Numbered from the stretch's first letter, positions 1 to 9,360 are shown. The stretch is DNA of 64,000 nucleotides from Oscillatoria nigro-viridis PCC 7112 (GCF_000317475.1 NC_019729.1:6338501-6402500); one strand, 5' to 3'. Translations and numbers: made by a program. Notes: generated from the letters alone by a model not told the origin.

Positions 1-2
1 AC

Positions 3-671
3 TTCCCTTTAGGAGCTTGGGCCCTCGATGGCAACGATACAGTAGATGGGTCAGGGGCTAGCGAGTTAATCCTGGGAAATGAAGGGGAAGATTTTCTCAC
101 AGGCTTTGCAGGCAACGATTCTTTATTTGGGGGAAAAGGAAGAGATGCCCTGTATGGAAATGAGGGAAATGACTGCCTCAGTGGTGGTCTAGATGCTGAT
201 TTCCTTACTGGAGACGCTGGCGATGATATTTTATTTGGGGGTAGAGGCAATGATATTTTAGGTGGCGGAGATGGGAATAACACTCTGGTTGGCGGCTTGG
301 GCAGAGACTTATTAAATTGTGAGTTGGGCAATAATTTATGCGTTCTAGGAATAGATCCTGCCACTACAGATATCAATTCTAGTGATAGAATCGCACGTTT
401 CGATCCTGATTTTGATCGCATTGGATTAGCGAGTGACTTAACGGTCAATGATATAGTGTTGGAGCCGCTACAGAATGTGACAGTAACAGTTAGATTCGAT
501 TTCCCGCAAGCTTTACAAGCATTCTTCCCTCCAGCTTTTTTCAGCGAATTTAGCGAACCTCTTTCAGGAACTCTAATCAGAGTCAGGAATTCTAACGCGA
601 TTTTAGGTTTTGTAGACGATGTAACCCCTAATGAACTACAAAGCAGGATTATTTCGGTTCAGGGTTTCTAA
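3..671 (+). CDS. RTX (hemolysin-type) calcium-binding repeat protein, C-terminal part
   Basis: The open frame runs in from the left edge, so only the last 222 codons are visible. Residues 1-100 or so are glycine/aspartate nonapeptides of the GGxGxDxL type (GNEGNDCLSGG, GGRGNDILGGG, GGLGRDLLNCE), which fold into calcium-binding parallel beta-rolls in secreted cyanobacterial and proteobacterial proteins. The final 120 residues lack repeats and look like the conserved C-terminal domain often following such repeats (FDRIGLASDLTVNDIVLEPL), possibly linked to secretion by a type I exporter. The 5' part, including any enzymatic or adhesive domain, lies outside the window, so the specific role cannot be told. 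Stop at 669-671. Confidence 0.85.
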   Translation, partial: FPLGAWALDGNDTVDGSGASELILGNEGEDFLTGFAGNDSLFGGKGRDALYGNEGNDCLSGGLDADFLTGDAGDDILFGGRGNDILGGGDGNNTLVGGLGRDLLNCELGNNLCVLGIDPATTDINSSDRIARFDPDFDRIGLASDLTVNDIVLEPLQNVTVTVRFDFPQALQAFFPPAFFSEFSEPLSGTLIRVRNSNAILGFVDDVTPNELQSRIISVQGF

Positions 672-761
672 GTTCAGGACAATCATTGGTGATCTCACCA
701 ACTTATAATGTTGTTAGCTACAAATTAACTCCTGATATTTACAGGACTTACGCATAAATGC

Positions 762-796
762 TAGTAGTAGGGTGCGTATTTAGCACCTTACTACTA
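762..796. repeat. Intergenic hairpin with GGTGC core
   Basis: Inverted repeat of about 14 bp (TAGTAGTAGGGTGC against GCACCTTACTACTA, one mismatch) with a 7-nt loop in the 255-bp gap after the RTX gene. It lies between convergent genes, so it could serve as a bidirectional terminator. The GGGTGCG core also occurs at the ends of the inverted-repeat elements at 35446 and 44820. Confidence 0.5.
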
Positions 797-926
797 TGGG
801 TAGTGTAAAAATTGACTGTGCAGCGTAAGTATTGTAAAATTATTGACTCTTTGAGTCCGGAGCGGCGGACGAAAGTTGGTGTAGTAGCGATTTCAAGCTC
901 CTCTCGAAATCACTAATCACTAAGAT

Positions 927-1700
927 TTAGTGTGAGGAATTCAAGACAGCAACAACGCGAATTCGGCGATAATCTGCAATCCAATTACCATCGCGGTACA
1001 GGGTCGGCTGCAAACGCTCTTCAACTCCGTTAATTACGTGCGATCGCACATCATCAGACAACCCCGACAAAAACCCACCAGCAAACATCTCAATCCAATT
1101 TACCATACCCGCCCTGCCGCCTTCTAGGGGAGTAGGGCGATCGAATAACACCGCATAACCCACATCAAATCCCTGCTTTTCCAAAAGCCCAGCATACTCG
1201 CCAATACTCGGAAAATACCAAGGATTAAGCGCTTCAGGCTCCTCGCAGCCAATTTCTGACAAAACACTCAAAAGTGCGCGGACGATCGCCCCCACGTTCC
1301 CTTTACCGCCAAACTCAGCCACAAAACGCCCTCCCGGCTTCAGCGCTTTTTCCACACAATTAATTACAGCCTCCGGCTGCTTAATCCAGTGCAAAACCGC
1401 ATTAGAAAAAACAGCATCTAACGGCTCTTCAACTTGAAAACTCCTCGCATCAGCTACAGCGAAGTTAATGTGAGGATAGTTAACTTTTGCCGTGGAAATC
1501 ATCGACAAAGATGAATCAATACCTTGCACAAAAGCACCACTTTGAGCAATTTTTTCAGTTAACTGTCCCGTACCGCAGCCCAAATCCAGAATTTGTTCAC
1601 CAGCCTTCGGAGCGAGTAACTCCAAAAGCGATTCGCCGTACTGCCAAACAAAAGCATGATTTTGCTCGTAAAGAGCTGAATTCCAAAAATATTGTGACAT
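927..1700 (-). CDS. Class I SAM-dependent methyltransferase
   Basis: 257 residues. The SAM-binding motif I is clear (LDLGCGTGQLTEKIAQSG, about residues 38-55), followed by an acidic residue in GIDSS and by a motif II/III region (DAVFSNAVLHWI, then ALKPGGRFVAEFG). The overall plan is that of the trans-aconitate 2-methyltransferase/UbiE-like small-molecule methyltransferases; the substrate cannot be read from the sequence. It lies 57 bp downstream of a GNAT acetyltransferase gene on the same strand, and both diverge from a LysR regulator, so the pair may form one LysR-controlled unit (inference). Confidence 0.85.
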   Translation of the reverse strand: MSQYFWNSALYEQNHAFVWQYGESLLELLAPKAGEQILDLGCGTGQLTEKIAQSGAFVQGIDSSLSMISTAKVNYPHINFAVADARSFQVEEPLDAVFSNAVLHWIKQPEAVINCVEKALKPGGRFVAEFGGKGNVGAIVRALLSVLSEIGCEEPEALNPWYFPSIGEYAGLLEKQGFDVGYAVLFDRPTPLEGGRAGMVNWIEMFAGGFLSGLSDDVRSHVINGVEERLQPTLYRDGNWIADYRRIRVVAVLNSSH

Positions 1701-1757
1701 CTCTTCTCTCCTCTTCTCTTCGTGTCCTTCGCGCCTTCGCGGTTCGTTATTAAATTA

Positions 1758-2243
1758 TTAGCCAGCAAGCAAACCAATTCCATCCCCATCAATACGGCAA
1801 ACCCTAATATTTTCCAAAATGCGCGCTCCCTGCTTTTCATAAAAAGCAATTCCCGGTGCATTTCCAGTATTAACAGTCCATTCAATCCGCCCGCAATTTG
1901 TGGACTCAGCAATTTGTGCCAAATACTTTAACAGCGCTGTACCGACTCCCATACCGCGCATAGGAGCTTGCACAAATAAATCATCAAGCCAAAGACACGG
2001 CTGCGCCAATAAACTTGAATAGGAGGAATGAAAAAGAGCAAATCCTACCGCTTTTCCCGCAACTTCCGCCAACAAAACTCGCGCTAGCGGAGGCTGACAA
2101 AACAACGTTGGCTGCAATTTATCTACTGTTGCTACCAACAAATTTTTAGATCCGTCAAACTCGCTTTTTTGTGAAATAAAATCCACAATTAATTCCAAAT
2201 CTGCCCGATCGGCTTCTCTAATTTTGATATCCAAATTAGCCAT
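1758..2243 (-). CDS. GNAT family N-acetyltransferase
   Basis: 161 residues. Shows the GNAT order: N-terminal IREADRADLELIVDFI, beta-strands with VLLAEVAGKAVGFALFH, the acetyl-CoA pyrophosphate loop (QAPMRGMGVGTALLKYL, with the Q/RxxGxG/A pattern near residues 92-108) and a C-terminal NTGNAPGIAFYEKQGAR motif. This resembles the spermidine/diamine-like and general GNAT enzymes; the acceptor substrate is unknown. Start ATG at 2243 leaves 110 bp to the divergent LysR start at 2354, which is the likely shared regulatory region. Followed 57 bp later by a methyltransferase gene. Confidence 0.88.
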   Translation of the reverse strand: MANLDIKIREADRADLELIVDFISQKSEFDGSKNLLVATVDKLQPTLFCQPPLARVLLAEVAGKAVGFALFHSSYSSLLAQPCLWLDDLFVQAPMRGMGVGTALLKYLAQIAESTNCGRIEWTVNTGNAPGIAFYEKQGARILENIRVCRIDGDGIGLLAG

Positions 2244-2353
2244 TGTTTAACTCTCAACTTCGCCTATTAATCACTGTATGAAATATCATCATCAATGTCC
2301 AATATATGTTTAACTAACAACTGATACTTTTAAAATATAAATGATTGGGACTT

Positions 2354-3241
2354 ATGGAACTTCGGCATTTGCGTTATTTCATTGCAGTAGCAGAGGAACT
2401 GAATTTCACTCGTGCAGCAGAAAAACTGCATATTGCCCAACCTCCGCTGAGCCAACAAATCCAGCATTTAGAGGCAGAGTTGGGATTTCAACTGTTTCGC
2501 CGCACCAAGCGGACGGTACATTTAACGGCAGCGGGACAGGTTTTTTTCGAGGAGGCCGGGAAAATTCTGCTGCAAGTCGATCGAGCAATTCAACTCGGCC
2601 GACAAACCAGTCGGGGCGAACTCGGACAATTGACGATCGGCTTTGTGAGTTCCGCAGCACACAACGTGGTTCCGGCGATTTTGCAGGCGTTTCGCACTCG
2701 GTGTCCCGCCGTCAAACTGGAACTGCACGAACTGACCACAAACGAACAGTTGCAGCGGCTGCGGTTCGGGCAAATTGATATCGGCTTCGTGCGCCCTCCG
2801 GTTGAGGAAGAGGGGATAAATTCTGAAATCGTTTTTCGAGAATCCCTGATCGTGGCACTGCCAGAAACGCATCCGGCGGCCGATCGCGCGAAGGTAGAAT
2901 TGCGCGAACTCTCTACCGAACCGTTCATTTTATTTCCGCGCTCCCAGGCTCCGGGATTGTACGATGCGATCGTCAGTCTTTGTCAGCAAGCAGGTTTTAG
3001 CCCTCGCGCGGCTCAAGAAGCAATTCAAATGCAAACTATTGTGAGTCTGGTAGCGGCCGAGATGGGAGTGGCGATCGTCCCGGCGTCGATGCAAAATTTC
3101 CAGCGCAGCGGGGTTGTTTACAAAGCGCTGCCAGAATCAACCTGCATTGTGGCGATCGCTCTGATTTGGCGCAGCGATCCAACGGAGGCGGTGCAGCGGT
3201 TTTTGGAAGTCACCAGACAGATCGGCGGATTTGATATTTGA
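2354..3241 (+). CDS. LysR-type transcriptional regulator
   Basis: 295 residues from the ATG at 2354 (MELRHLRYFIAVAEELNFTR). An in-frame TTG at 2345 would add three residues but the family normally starts as chosen here. Residues 1-60 are the winged HTH (FTRAAEKLHIAQPPLSQQI), residues 90-295 the periplasmic-binding-like effector domain (LTIGFVSSAAHNVVPAILQAF). The helix sequence AAEKLHIAQPPLSQQIQHLE groups it with the CatM/BenM-like branch. Such proteins sense small aromatic or organic acids and often control a divergent operon, here the GNAT/methyltransferase pair (inference). No rbcL or nitrogen genes are near, so CbbR or NtcB is not suggested. Confidence 0.93.
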   Translation: MELRHLRYFIAVAEELNFTRAAEKLHIAQPPLSQQIQHLEAELGFQLFRRTKRTVHLTAAGQVFFEEAGKILLQVDRAIQLGRQTSRGELGQLTIGFVSSAAHNVVPAILQAFRTRCPAVKLELHELTTNEQLQRLRFGQIDIGFVRPPVEEEGINSEIVFRESLIVALPETHPAADRAKVELRELSTEPFILFPRSQAPGLYDAIVSLCQQAGFSPRAAQEAIQMQTIVSLVAAEMGVAIVPASMQNFQRSGVVYKALPESTCIVAIALIWRSDPTEAVQRFLEVTRQIGGFDI

Positions 3242-3430
3242 GATTGTAAATTTTAGATTGACTGGTAATTTGACAAAGTTATTAAAACTCAAAGATTTTC
3301 TGTGCAACAACACCCGTAGAATGATTAATTGATGCTCGGAGTTCGAGCAACTACCGCCGTAAAAGTCGGCACGATCGACCCAAACGGCTCACAATATCCC
3401 ACGTAACTATTCAGTACAAGAGAGCAAGGG

Positions 3431-4357
3431 ATGGTATTGGCAACAGAAATGGGTTCGTCCCAACCGGAATCCTCTTTCGATTTATCTGCTTATCTAGTCA
3501 AGCGAAAAGAGGCGATCGAGGTAGCTCTCGACAGTGCACTCCCGGTCATCTACCCAGAGACAATTTACGAAGCAATGCGCTACTCGCTGCTAGCGGGGGG
3601 CAAGCGCCTGCGTCCGATCCTGTGTCTCGCTAGCTGCGAACTCGCCGGCGGCACTACATCTATGGCAATTCCGACAGCTTGCGCTTTGGAAATGATCCAC
3701 ACGATGTCGCTGATCCACGACGATTTGCCGGCAATGGACAATGACGACTACCGGCGCGGGAAACTGACGAACCACAAAGTCTACGGCGAGGATATCGCCA
3801 TTTTGGCAGGCGATGGTTTGCTGACCTATGCTTTTGAATTTATCGCCACTAAAACTCAGAACGTACCCCCCCAGCAGGTGTTGCAGACGATCGCCCATTT
3901 AGCGCGGGCATCGGGCGCTGCTGGACTCGTAGGCGGTCAAGTGGTTGATTTGGAATCGGAAGGAAAGACAGATGTTTCTTTGGAAACTTTGAATTACATT
4001 CACGCTCACAAAACAGGCGCGCTGTTAGAGGCTTGCGTAGTTTGTGGGGGAATTCTGGCTGGGGCCTCGACTGCAGATTTGCAGCGGCTGTCTCGTTTTG
4101 CTCAAAATATTGGGCTGGCTTTCCAGATAATTGACGACATTCTGGATATTACTGCTACCCAAGAAGAACTGGGCAAAACTGCTGGCAAAGATGTTCAAGC
4201 CGGGAAAGTCACTTATCCGAGTTTGTGGGGAATTGAGGAGTCTCGGCGCCAAGCTTCGCAGCTTGTTGCTGATGCTAAGGCTCAATTAGCAGTGTTTGGG
4301 AGCAAAGCTCTACCGCTGCTGGCGATCGCCGATTTTATTACCAGCCGCAGTAACTAG
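3431..4357 (+). CDS. crtE: Geranylgeranyl diphosphate synthase (polyprenyl synthase)
   Basis: 308 residues. Head-to-tail prenyltransferase making C20 GGPP for carotenoids, the phytyl chain of chlorophyll and quinones. The first Asp-rich motif is at about residues 97-106 ([10 protein letters not shown]) followed by RRGK, and the second at 235-239 (DDILD); the substrate-binding GGKRLRP is at 56-62. Length and the cyanobacterial N-terminus ([16 protein letters not shown]) fit CrtE. An internal ATG at residue 7 is an alternative start; the upstream AGAGCAAGGG is a usable ribosome site for the first ATG. Followed after 14 bp by a PAP2-like membrane protein gene, so the two are probably co-transcribed. 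Confidence 0.94.
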   Translation: MVLATEMGSSQPESSFDLSAYLVKRKEAIEVALDSALPVIYPETIYEAMRYSLLAGGKRLRPILCLASCELAGGTTSMAIPTACALEMIHTMSLIHDDLPAMDNDDYRRGKLTNHKVYGEDIAILAGDGLLTYAFEFIATKTQNVPPQQVLQTIAHLARASGAAGLVGGQVVDLESEGKTDVSLETLNYIHAHKTGALLEACVVCGGILAGASTADLQRLSRFAQNIGLAFQIIDDILDITATQEELGKTAGKDVQAGKVTYPSLWGIEESRRQASQLVADAKAQLAVFGSKALPLLAIADFITSRSN

Positions 4358-4371
4358 AAATACCAAATACT

Positions 4372-4830
4372 ATGCAGGAAATTTGCAGCAGCGTCTTAAA
4401 CAATCATGTACTGGTGGTTGCTTTGCTCGCTTGTCTGGCGGCTCAGATCATGAAGTTGCCGATCGAGTTGGTCAAAAATCGCAAGTTTAATCTTCAGTAT
4501 TTGGTAACAACGGGGGGAATGCCCAGCGCTCACTCGTCTTTTGTGGGCGCTTTGGCTGCTGGAGTCGGACAAACGATGGGATGGGACAGTCCGGACTTTG
4601 CGATCGCTGCGATCTTTGCAATTATTGTGATGTACGACGCAGCAGGCGTCCGCCAAGCCGCAGGCAAGCAAGCTCGCATCCTCAACCAAATTATTGACGA
4701 GTTTTTTGAGGAAGATCACAACCTTAATGAGGCTCGCCTGAAAGAGTTGCTGGGACACACTCCTTTTCAAGTGCTTGTCGGTTTGGGGCTGGGAATCACT
4801 ATTGCTTGGATCGCAGGGCCTGCATATTAG
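4372..4830 (+). CDS. Divergent PAP2 family membrane protein (DUF212/YuiD-like)
   Basis: 152 residues. Contains the family signature TTGGMPSAHSSFVGAL (residues 43-58) and VMYDAAGVRQAAGKQA, typical of the divergent PAP2/acid phosphatase superfamily found in cyanobacteria, Bacillus (YuiD) and plants. Hydrophobic segments occur near 8-22, 50-65, 73-88 and at the C-terminus (VLVGLGLGITIAWIA). The family could act on lipid or isoprenoid phosphates, which would fit its position 14 bp after crtE, but no activity is established from the sequence. The N-terminal half of the classical PAP2 phosphatase motif is missing, as is usual for this branch. Confidence 0.88.
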   Translation: MQEICSSVLNNHVLVVALLACLAAQIMKLPIELVKNRKFNLQYLVTTGGMPSAHSSFVGALAAGVGQTMGWDSPDFAIAAIFAIIVMYDAAGVRQAAGKQARILNQIIDEFFEEDHNLNEARLKELLGHTPFQVLVGLGLGITIAWIAGPAY

Positions 4831-4869
4831 TTAACGGTTAACGGTTAACTGTTGACTGTTAACTAATCA

Positions 4870-5373
4870 CTACTGACCGAATTCTCCTTGCAGAATATCG
4901 TCGTTGTCATCGGCGATCGTGGCGACAATAGTAATAACCCGAGAAATTTCCCCCGCCGAGATTTCGGCGATCGTCCGAGTCGATATTACCGCAACTTGAT
5001 TGTCAACAATCGCAAAATGAGATTCCAAAGTAGACAGCCAATTCATTTCTAGAAGTTTCCGCATTAATTGAGCTTCATTCTTCGCCGGCAACTGCAGTAC
5101 AAAAGCCCACACAGTCAAAGAATCATCTTCGGTGTCGCCGGTGAGTTGCACGAACACTTCAACACTGCCGTACTTAAACTTCCAAAGATGTCCGCCAGCT
5201 TCATTTTGACCGACCATCACTTTTTGGTCTACAGCCATGCTGGCGATGACAGTTTCAATTTCTTCTGCATAGGTGACGGCTGTGGCTTTTTCGACCTGCT
5301 CGGAGGCGATCGCGCTTTCACTCGATTGGCTTTCTGCGGAAGTTGTTTGTAGGTTCGGCTCGCTGGTAGTCAT
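4870..5373 (-). CDS. YbjN domain-containing protein
   Basis: 167 residues. The first 40 are Ser/Thr/Glu-rich and look disordered; from about residue 37 a YbjN-like, type III secretion chaperone-like fold is suggested (VTYAEEIETVIASM, then GSVEVFVQLTGD, then LLEMNWLSTLESHFAIVDNQVAVISTR). YbjN proteins are small cytoplasmic alpha/beta proteins of unclear role, sometimes linked to stress or regulation. It converges with the PAP2 gene (39 bp apart, filled with a GTTAACT-type heptamer repeat). No partner gene is evident. Confidence 0.75.
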   Translation of the reverse strand: MTTSEPNLQTTSAESQSSESAIASEQVEKATAVTYAEEIETVIASMAVDQKVMVGQNEAGGHLWKFKYGSVEVFVQLTGDTEDDSLTVWAFVLQLPAKNEAQLMRKLLEMNWLSTLESHFAIVDNQVAVISTRTIAEISAGEISRVITIVATIADDNDDILQGEFGQ

Positions 5374-5445
5374 GATTGTATTTAGACGGAAAACTATTCC
5401 AATAATCAGTTTACTTGCTAAAGCTTAAAATTATGACTTTAAATA

Positions 5446-5476
5446 ACTGGTTCCCAGGCTAGGCCCGGGAACCAGT
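5446..5476. repeat. Strong palindrome ACTGGTTCCC/GGGAACCAGT
   Basis: Ten-bp perfect inverted repeat with an inner GG...CC extension and a short loop, in the 176-bp gap between two minus-strand genes. It may terminate the ferritin-like gene transcript or be a dispersed palindrome; no long T-run follows on either strand, so termination is uncertain. Confidence 0.55.
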
Positions 5477-5549
5477 ATCTCTCGCTTGTTTGCGGAGGCA
5501 GAGGCAAGTTTGACTTGCAAAGCGGTTTCAACCAGGTTCGCGATCGTAT

Positions 5550-6452
5550 TTAAGCCTTGGGCTTAGTCGCCGGCTTTTTCTCAATGGTATTCAAGCCGTT
5601 GAGGAACATGGGCACAAATTTCTCGACAAATGCCTGCGGGTCGCGCTTCCAGGCCCGCTGAGCTACATCGACTCTGGTCATTTGCAGATCCGGGGCCAGC
5701 AGGGTTGCGGGCAAGCGTTCTATCAGGTATTGCGGGCGTTCCCACATCGGCATGGTGTTGGCAATGTCCACGAGGCGGCTAACGCGGCGCAGTTCTGCCC
5801 CCAGCATGATATCCATTCCCGATTCAAAAGCTGCTTGTTCGATCGCCACATACTTGCGCTTTGCCTGTTCCACCTTCTGGCGGTGTTCCGGGCTTTTGTC
5901 GGCGATTTGGGCCAGCCAGCGGTTGCCCCAGCGGACGTGACCGGCTTCTTCTGGAAAAATCTTTTCGATAGTTTCGCGGATTTTGACGTTTTCTGCGGTT
6001 TGGGGAGCCTGTTTGAGGGCATGGATGTGCGCTGAGAAGTATTCGCAGCCCCGCTTTTCGGTGACGTTAATCGCGGCTAGGGAAGAAATTACAAAGTCTT
6101 CGCGGTCTTGGGCGGGGTCTTTTTGCTCGCTGTCGAGCAACCTTTCAAATTCGTCAATGTAGGAGACTCCCGGCGGCGTTCCCACATTTTGGCCGATGTC
6201 TACCAGCAAGTCGGTGAGCCACATGGCGTGCCGCGCTTCGTCGGAAATGTGCCGGGAGAGGTCGCGCACGAGTTCGGCCGGTTCCCCGTTTAGCCGTTCG
6301 ATCAAGTCGGTGAGGTCTTTGCAACTGCGCTGTTCGCTGTACCGGTAGCGGTTGAGGGTGATCAGGTGAACTTCGCGATCGCGCACTACATTAGCTAAAA
6401 TTTCGCGCGCTCCCATAGCGTTGCGAAGCTTGCGGGGATAGGCAACAGTCAT
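5550..6452 (-). CDS. Ferritin-like domain protein (putative di-iron helical bundle)
   Basis: 300 residues from the ATG at 6452 (MTVAYPRKLRNAMGAREIL); a longer frame to 6557 has no supporting features and a low-complexity N-terminus. Carboxylate/histidine helices typical of ferritin-like bundles are visible: ISDEARHAMWLTDLLVDIG, EKRGCEYFSAHIHALK and FPEEAGHVRWGNRWLA, giving three ExxH-like pairs. This family is conserved in cyanobacteria but its substrate is not established. The C-terminus ends in a Lys/Pro-rich tail. It is a single-gene unit; the 300 bp upstream contain a TTTAGAT heptamer array and no clear promoter match. Confidence 0.75.
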   Translation of the reverse strand: MTVAYPRKLRNAMGAREILANVVRDREVHLITLNRYRYSEQRSCKDLTDLIERLNGEPAELVRDLSRHISDEARHAMWLTDLLVDIGQNVGTPPGVSYIDEFERLLDSEQKDPAQDREDFVISSLAAINVTEKRGCEYFSAHIHALKQAPQTAENVKIRETIEKIFPEEAGHVRWGNRWLAQIADKSPEHRQKVEQAKRKYVAIEQAAFESGMDIMLGAELRRVSRLVDIANTMPMWERPQYLIERLPATLLAPDLQMTRVDVAQRAWKRDPQAFVEKFVPMFLNGLNTIEKKPATKPKA

Positions 6453-6625
6453 GCTTTTATGTTGTTTTGTAAAGATACTTGTATAAGTGTAACGCAATTT
6501 GGGCGACAACCAATTACCTCGCAAGGGTGAAAGTTGTTGTTTAGCACGGAGATTCAATTTTATACAGACAATTTTTTGACTGGCTCAACAAATGACAATA
6601 GTTTTGAGTTGCGAGTCATACCATT

Positions 6626-6700
6626 TTAGATTTTAGATTTTAGATTAAACATGACTGATGACTATGAGGGTTTGGAGCTTTTCTACAGTTAGATTATTTT
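6626..6700. repeat. Interspersed repeat: TTTAGAT array plus GACTGATGA/GGGTTTGGAGCTT block
   Basis: Three tandem TTTTAGA units followed by a block reading ATGACTGATGA...GGGTTTGGAGCTT. The same order of elements recurs at about 10330-10440 (after apcF), which shows that this is a dispersed intergenic repeat and not part of a gene. It fills most of the 303-bp gap upstream of the ferritin-like gene. Confidence 0.6.
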
Positions 6701-6755
6701 TTTAAACTGCTATCACGCAAGCGTTGCGCGGATCGCAGAAAGCAACCTCATACAC

Positions 6756-6989
6756 TCAAAACTTTTCAGTTTCTGTCGAGTCTGAAAGCTCCACACTAGC
6801 AGACTCTTGTTGAAATTTTCGCGCCTCTTCTACTTCTAATCTAGCCAGAGTTGTCGCCACATCGGCTAACTGTAAAGCCAGATTCATCCGACAAACCGGG
6901 TTTTTTTCCCTCCACAGGTCTTTTGCCAAGAAATGTACTCGATAGCGAAACATTTTAATTGAATTTGGCGGAGTAACTTTCACGGTCAT
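6756..6989 (-). CDS. Small hypothetical protein
   Basis: 77 residues, not recognised. Reads MTVKVTPPNSIKMFRYRVHF and then a helix-rich, acidic C-terminal half (LARLEVEEARKFQQESASVE). It overlaps the upstream gene by four bases (ATGA), a strong sign of translational coupling, so it is very probably real. No cysteine clusters, signal peptide or membrane segment. Confidence 0.6.
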   Translation of the reverse strand: MTVKVTPPNSIKMFRYRVHFLAKDLWREKNPVCRMNLALQLADVATTLARLEVEEARKFQQESASVELSDSTETEKF

Positions 6990-7312
6990 AGTCTTTCTTC
7001 TGTTGAAGTTTGAATGCGGAGCAGCACCCGTTCTAGCTCCAAGTAAACAAATGTCAGCATGATTACTTTATCTTCATCGGTGATTGTAACACTACAGGTT
7101 GCCGATCGAGGTTCAACGCCTTCGTGTCTGACAACTACAGTATATTTTCCCTGCTTCAGGTTATCAAAATTCACATCTGCCTCAAACAGGTCAACTGTCT
7201 CCTCGGCGAGCACTCGTCCCTCTTGAGTCAGTAAAGTGACAAACGCAATGCCGTCAACTGAAGTCATGGCGACGTTACTCTGATTGCGGATCATCACAAA
7301 AATATCGGACAT
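6986..7312 (-). CDS. Hypothetical protein, beta-rich (possible Ig-like/CNA-B-like fold)
   Basis: 108 residues, not recognised by name. The strands VDGIAFVTLLTQEGRVLAEETV, NFDNLKQGKYTVVVRHEGV and ATCSVTITDEDKVIMLTFVY follow the pattern of small carboxypeptidase-regulatory or CNA-B-like beta-sandwiches (prediction only). First gene of a two-gene unit with the 77-residue protein, and divergent from the secreted protein at 7350 with only 37 bp between starts, so the promoters must overlap. Confidence 0.6.
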   Translation of the reverse strand: MSDIFVMIRNQSNVAMTSVDGIAFVTLLTQEGRVLAEETVDLFEADVNFDNLKQGKYTVVVRHEGVEPRSATCSVTITDEDKVIMLTFVYLELERVLLRIQTSTEERL

Positions 7313-7349
7313 TTTTTGGTAATTGTTAATTGCTAGTTGCTAATTTAGA

Positions 7350-7829
7350 ATGAGTGCAGCATCTTACAAACAAAAGATCGTAAATACGGTGAATCATTTC
7401 AATTTTTTGCTAATTGTGACTGTTAGTACAGCGGTTCTCGGTTTGGGAAAAAGTGCGGCGCTAGCTGCTGTCTTGAATATCTCTGAGACAGGGCCTTGTT
7501 TGCAGATTCACAGCGTGCGGGTTGCTCAAAGGGACGATCGCAATTTAAGCAACTCGAAAGGTACATTAAAAGAAGGCAGTGCCCTCTCTGTCGATCCAGA
7601 TCGTGTGGTTGGCATACCAAAAGCTGAAGCGCGGCGGCGTTTTATTCTGAATAAGATATATCGGGTTCAGGAAGGCACTACCGCTGACGATTTGTTTATT
7701 GTTGATGAGAAAGCAAATAAATGGGCTGTAGAAAATGTCTCTGAGGCTACAATGGGCCCTACTACTCACAGCGTTGCCGAGATAGTGTCGGGTAACGGGA
7801 GAGTTTGGGCGCTGATTCAGAAGTTCTAA
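7350..7829 (+). CDS. Hypothetical exported protein
   Basis: 159 residues. The N-terminus has a signal peptide-like layout: KQKIVNTVNHF, then a hydrophobic core FLLIVTVSTAVLGLG and small residues AALAA around position 40. The mature part has no recognisable domain (VGIPKAEARRRFILNKIYRV, then VQEGTTADDLFIVDEKANK). Probably periplasmic. A good Rho-independent terminator follows immediately, marking a monocistronic unit. Confidence 0.6.
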   Translation: MSAASYKQKIVNTVNHFNFLLIVTVSTAVLGLGKSAALAAVLNISETGPCLQIHSVRVAQRDDRNLSNSKGTLKEGSALSVDPDRVVGIPKAEARRRFILNKIYRVQEGTTADDLFIVDEKANKWAVENVSEATMGPTTHSVAEIVSGNGRVWALIQKF

Positions 7830-7837
7830 ACTTCAAA

Positions 7838-7868
7838 AAAACGCCGCTTTTAAGGGCGGCGTTTTTAT
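7838..7868 (+). terminator. Rho-independent terminator
   Basis: Stem AAAACGCCGC (7838-7847) pairs with GCGGCGTTTT (7856-7865), loop of eight bases, followed by T-rich sequence. It begins nine bases after the stop of the exported protein. Because it is A-rich on the other side it could also end glnA transcripts from the minus strand, whose stop is at 7939. Confidence 0.85.
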
Positions 7869-7938
7869 CAATTAAAAATTACCGGTTAAAAATAGTACAA
7901 TTGCCATTTTTAACTTTTAATTTTTAATTATTAATTTT

Positions 7939-9360
7939 CTAACAGTCGTAGTAGAGAGAAAACTCGTAGGGGTGAGGACGCAGCCGCATCGGGTTGACTT
8001 CATTGTCGAGTTTGTAGGAAATCCAGGTTTGGATGAAGTCTTCGGTAAATACGCCGCTATCAGTTAAGAAACTGTGGTCTTTTTCTAAAGCTTCTAAAGC
8101 GCCTTCCAAGGAACCGGGAGTGGAAGGAATTTTGCTCAATTCTTCAGGGGAAAGGTCGTAGATATCCACGTCCAAAGGTTCGCCCGGATCGATTTGATTC
8201 TTGATGCCGTCTATGCCGGCGCACAGCATGGCTGCAAATGCTAAATAGGGGTTAGATGTGGCATCGGGACAGCGGAATTCTAACCGCTTGGCTTTGGGGT
8301 TGGTTCCCGACAACGGAATCCGCACTGATGCCGATCGGTTTCCTTGAGAGTAAGCTAAGTTTACAGGAGCTTCAAAGCCCGGAACTAAACGCTTGTAGGA
8401 ATTGGTCGTGGGGTTGGTGATTGCCAAAAGTGCCGGTGCGTGCTTGAGAATGCCGCCGATGTAATGCAGTCCCATTTGACTGAAACCAGCATATTTATCG
8501 CCTGCAAATAGAGGCTGACCGTCTTTCCAAATCGACTGGTGAACGTGCATCCCGGAACCGTTGTCGTTAAACAGCGGTTTGGGCATGAAGGTGATGGTTT
8601 TGCCGTATTTTTTGCCGACGTTTTTGATGACGTATTTGTAAGTCAGCAAGTAGTCGGCGGCTTGTACTAAAGTTGCAAAGCGGAAACCTAGTTCGCATTG
8701 ACCGCCGGTGGCGACTTCGTGGTGGTGCTTTTCGATGGGTACGCCGCATTTTGCCATTGTCAGCAGCATTTCCGTTCTCATGTCTTGTGAGGTATCGGTT
8801 GGTGCTACTGGGAAATAACCTTCTTTGTAACGCGGTTTGTAGCCGAGGTTGCCGCCTGCTTCTTCTTTGCCGGAATTCCAGCGACCTTCGATCGAATCTA
8901 CGTAATAGTAGCCGGAATTTTGGGTTTGGTCGAAGCGAACGTCGTCAAAAATAAAGAATTCTGCTTCCGGGCCAAAGAATGCTGTATCGCCGAGACCGGT
9001 GGAAAGCAAGTAGTCTATGGCTTTTTGGGCAATGGTGCGGGGACAGCGACTGTACGGTTCGCCGGTGCGGGGTTCTTTGATGCTGCAAATGAAGCTGATG
9101 GTCGGTTCTGCCATGAACGGGTCCATCCAAGCGGTGGTCGGATCGATGACCATCGTCATGTCTGATTCGTTGATGGCTTTCCAGCCCCGGATGCTGGAAC
9201 CGTCAAAGGGTACGCCGTCTGTGAATGCGCTTTCGTCGATTTGGTCGTGGTACAGGGAAAGGTGTTGCCAGATCCCCGGCATATCGATGAACTTGAGGTC
9301 AACGATCTGGATTTGATTTTCTTTTATGTAGTTTAAGGCTTCTTGCGGCGTCTGGAACAT
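7939..9360 (-). CDS. glnA: Glutamine synthetase type I
   Basis: 473 residues, the usual GSI length. ATP-dependent ligation of ammonium to glutamate, the entry point of nitrogen in cyanobacteria (GS-GOGAT). Motifs: beta-grasp signature FDGSSIRGW, catalytic [12 protein letters not shown], the ATP-binding [18 protein letters not shown], the glutamate-binding flap region [21 protein letters not shown], and the C-terminal [15 protein letters not shown]. Transcription starts upstream at an NtcA-type promoter (see 9420-9461). In cyanobacteria this enzyme is held inactive by GifA/GifB peptides, not by adenylylation; no gif gene is seen in the window. Confidence 0.97.
   Translation of the reverse strand: MFQTPQEALNYIKENQIQIVDLKFIDMPGIWQHLSLYHDQIDESAFTDGVPFDGSSIRGWKAINESDMTMVIDPTTAWMDPFMAEPTISFICSIKEPRTGEPYSRCPRTIAQKAIDYLLSTGLGDTAFFGPEAEFFIFDDVRFDQTQNSGYYYVDSIEGRWNSGKEEAGGNLGYKPRYKEGYFPVAPTDTSQDMRTEMLLTMAKCGVPIEKHHHEVATGGQCELGFRFATLVQAADYLLTYKYVIKNVGKKYGKTITFMPKPLFNDNGSGMHVHQSIWKDGQPLFAGDKYAGFSQMGLHYIGGILKHAPALLAITNPTTNSYKRLVPGFEAPVNLAYSQGNRSASVRIPLSGTNPKAKRLEFRCPDATSNPYLAFAAMLCAGIDGIKNQIDPGEPLDVDIYDLSPEELSKIPSTPGSLEGALEALEKDHSFLTDSGVFTEDFIQTWISYKLDNEVNPMRLRPHPYEFSLYYDC

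Noticed and set aside
2341-2778. 145-codon plus-strand frame
   Set aside because: Out-of-frame shadow of the LysR gene; protein-like features belong to the LysR frame.
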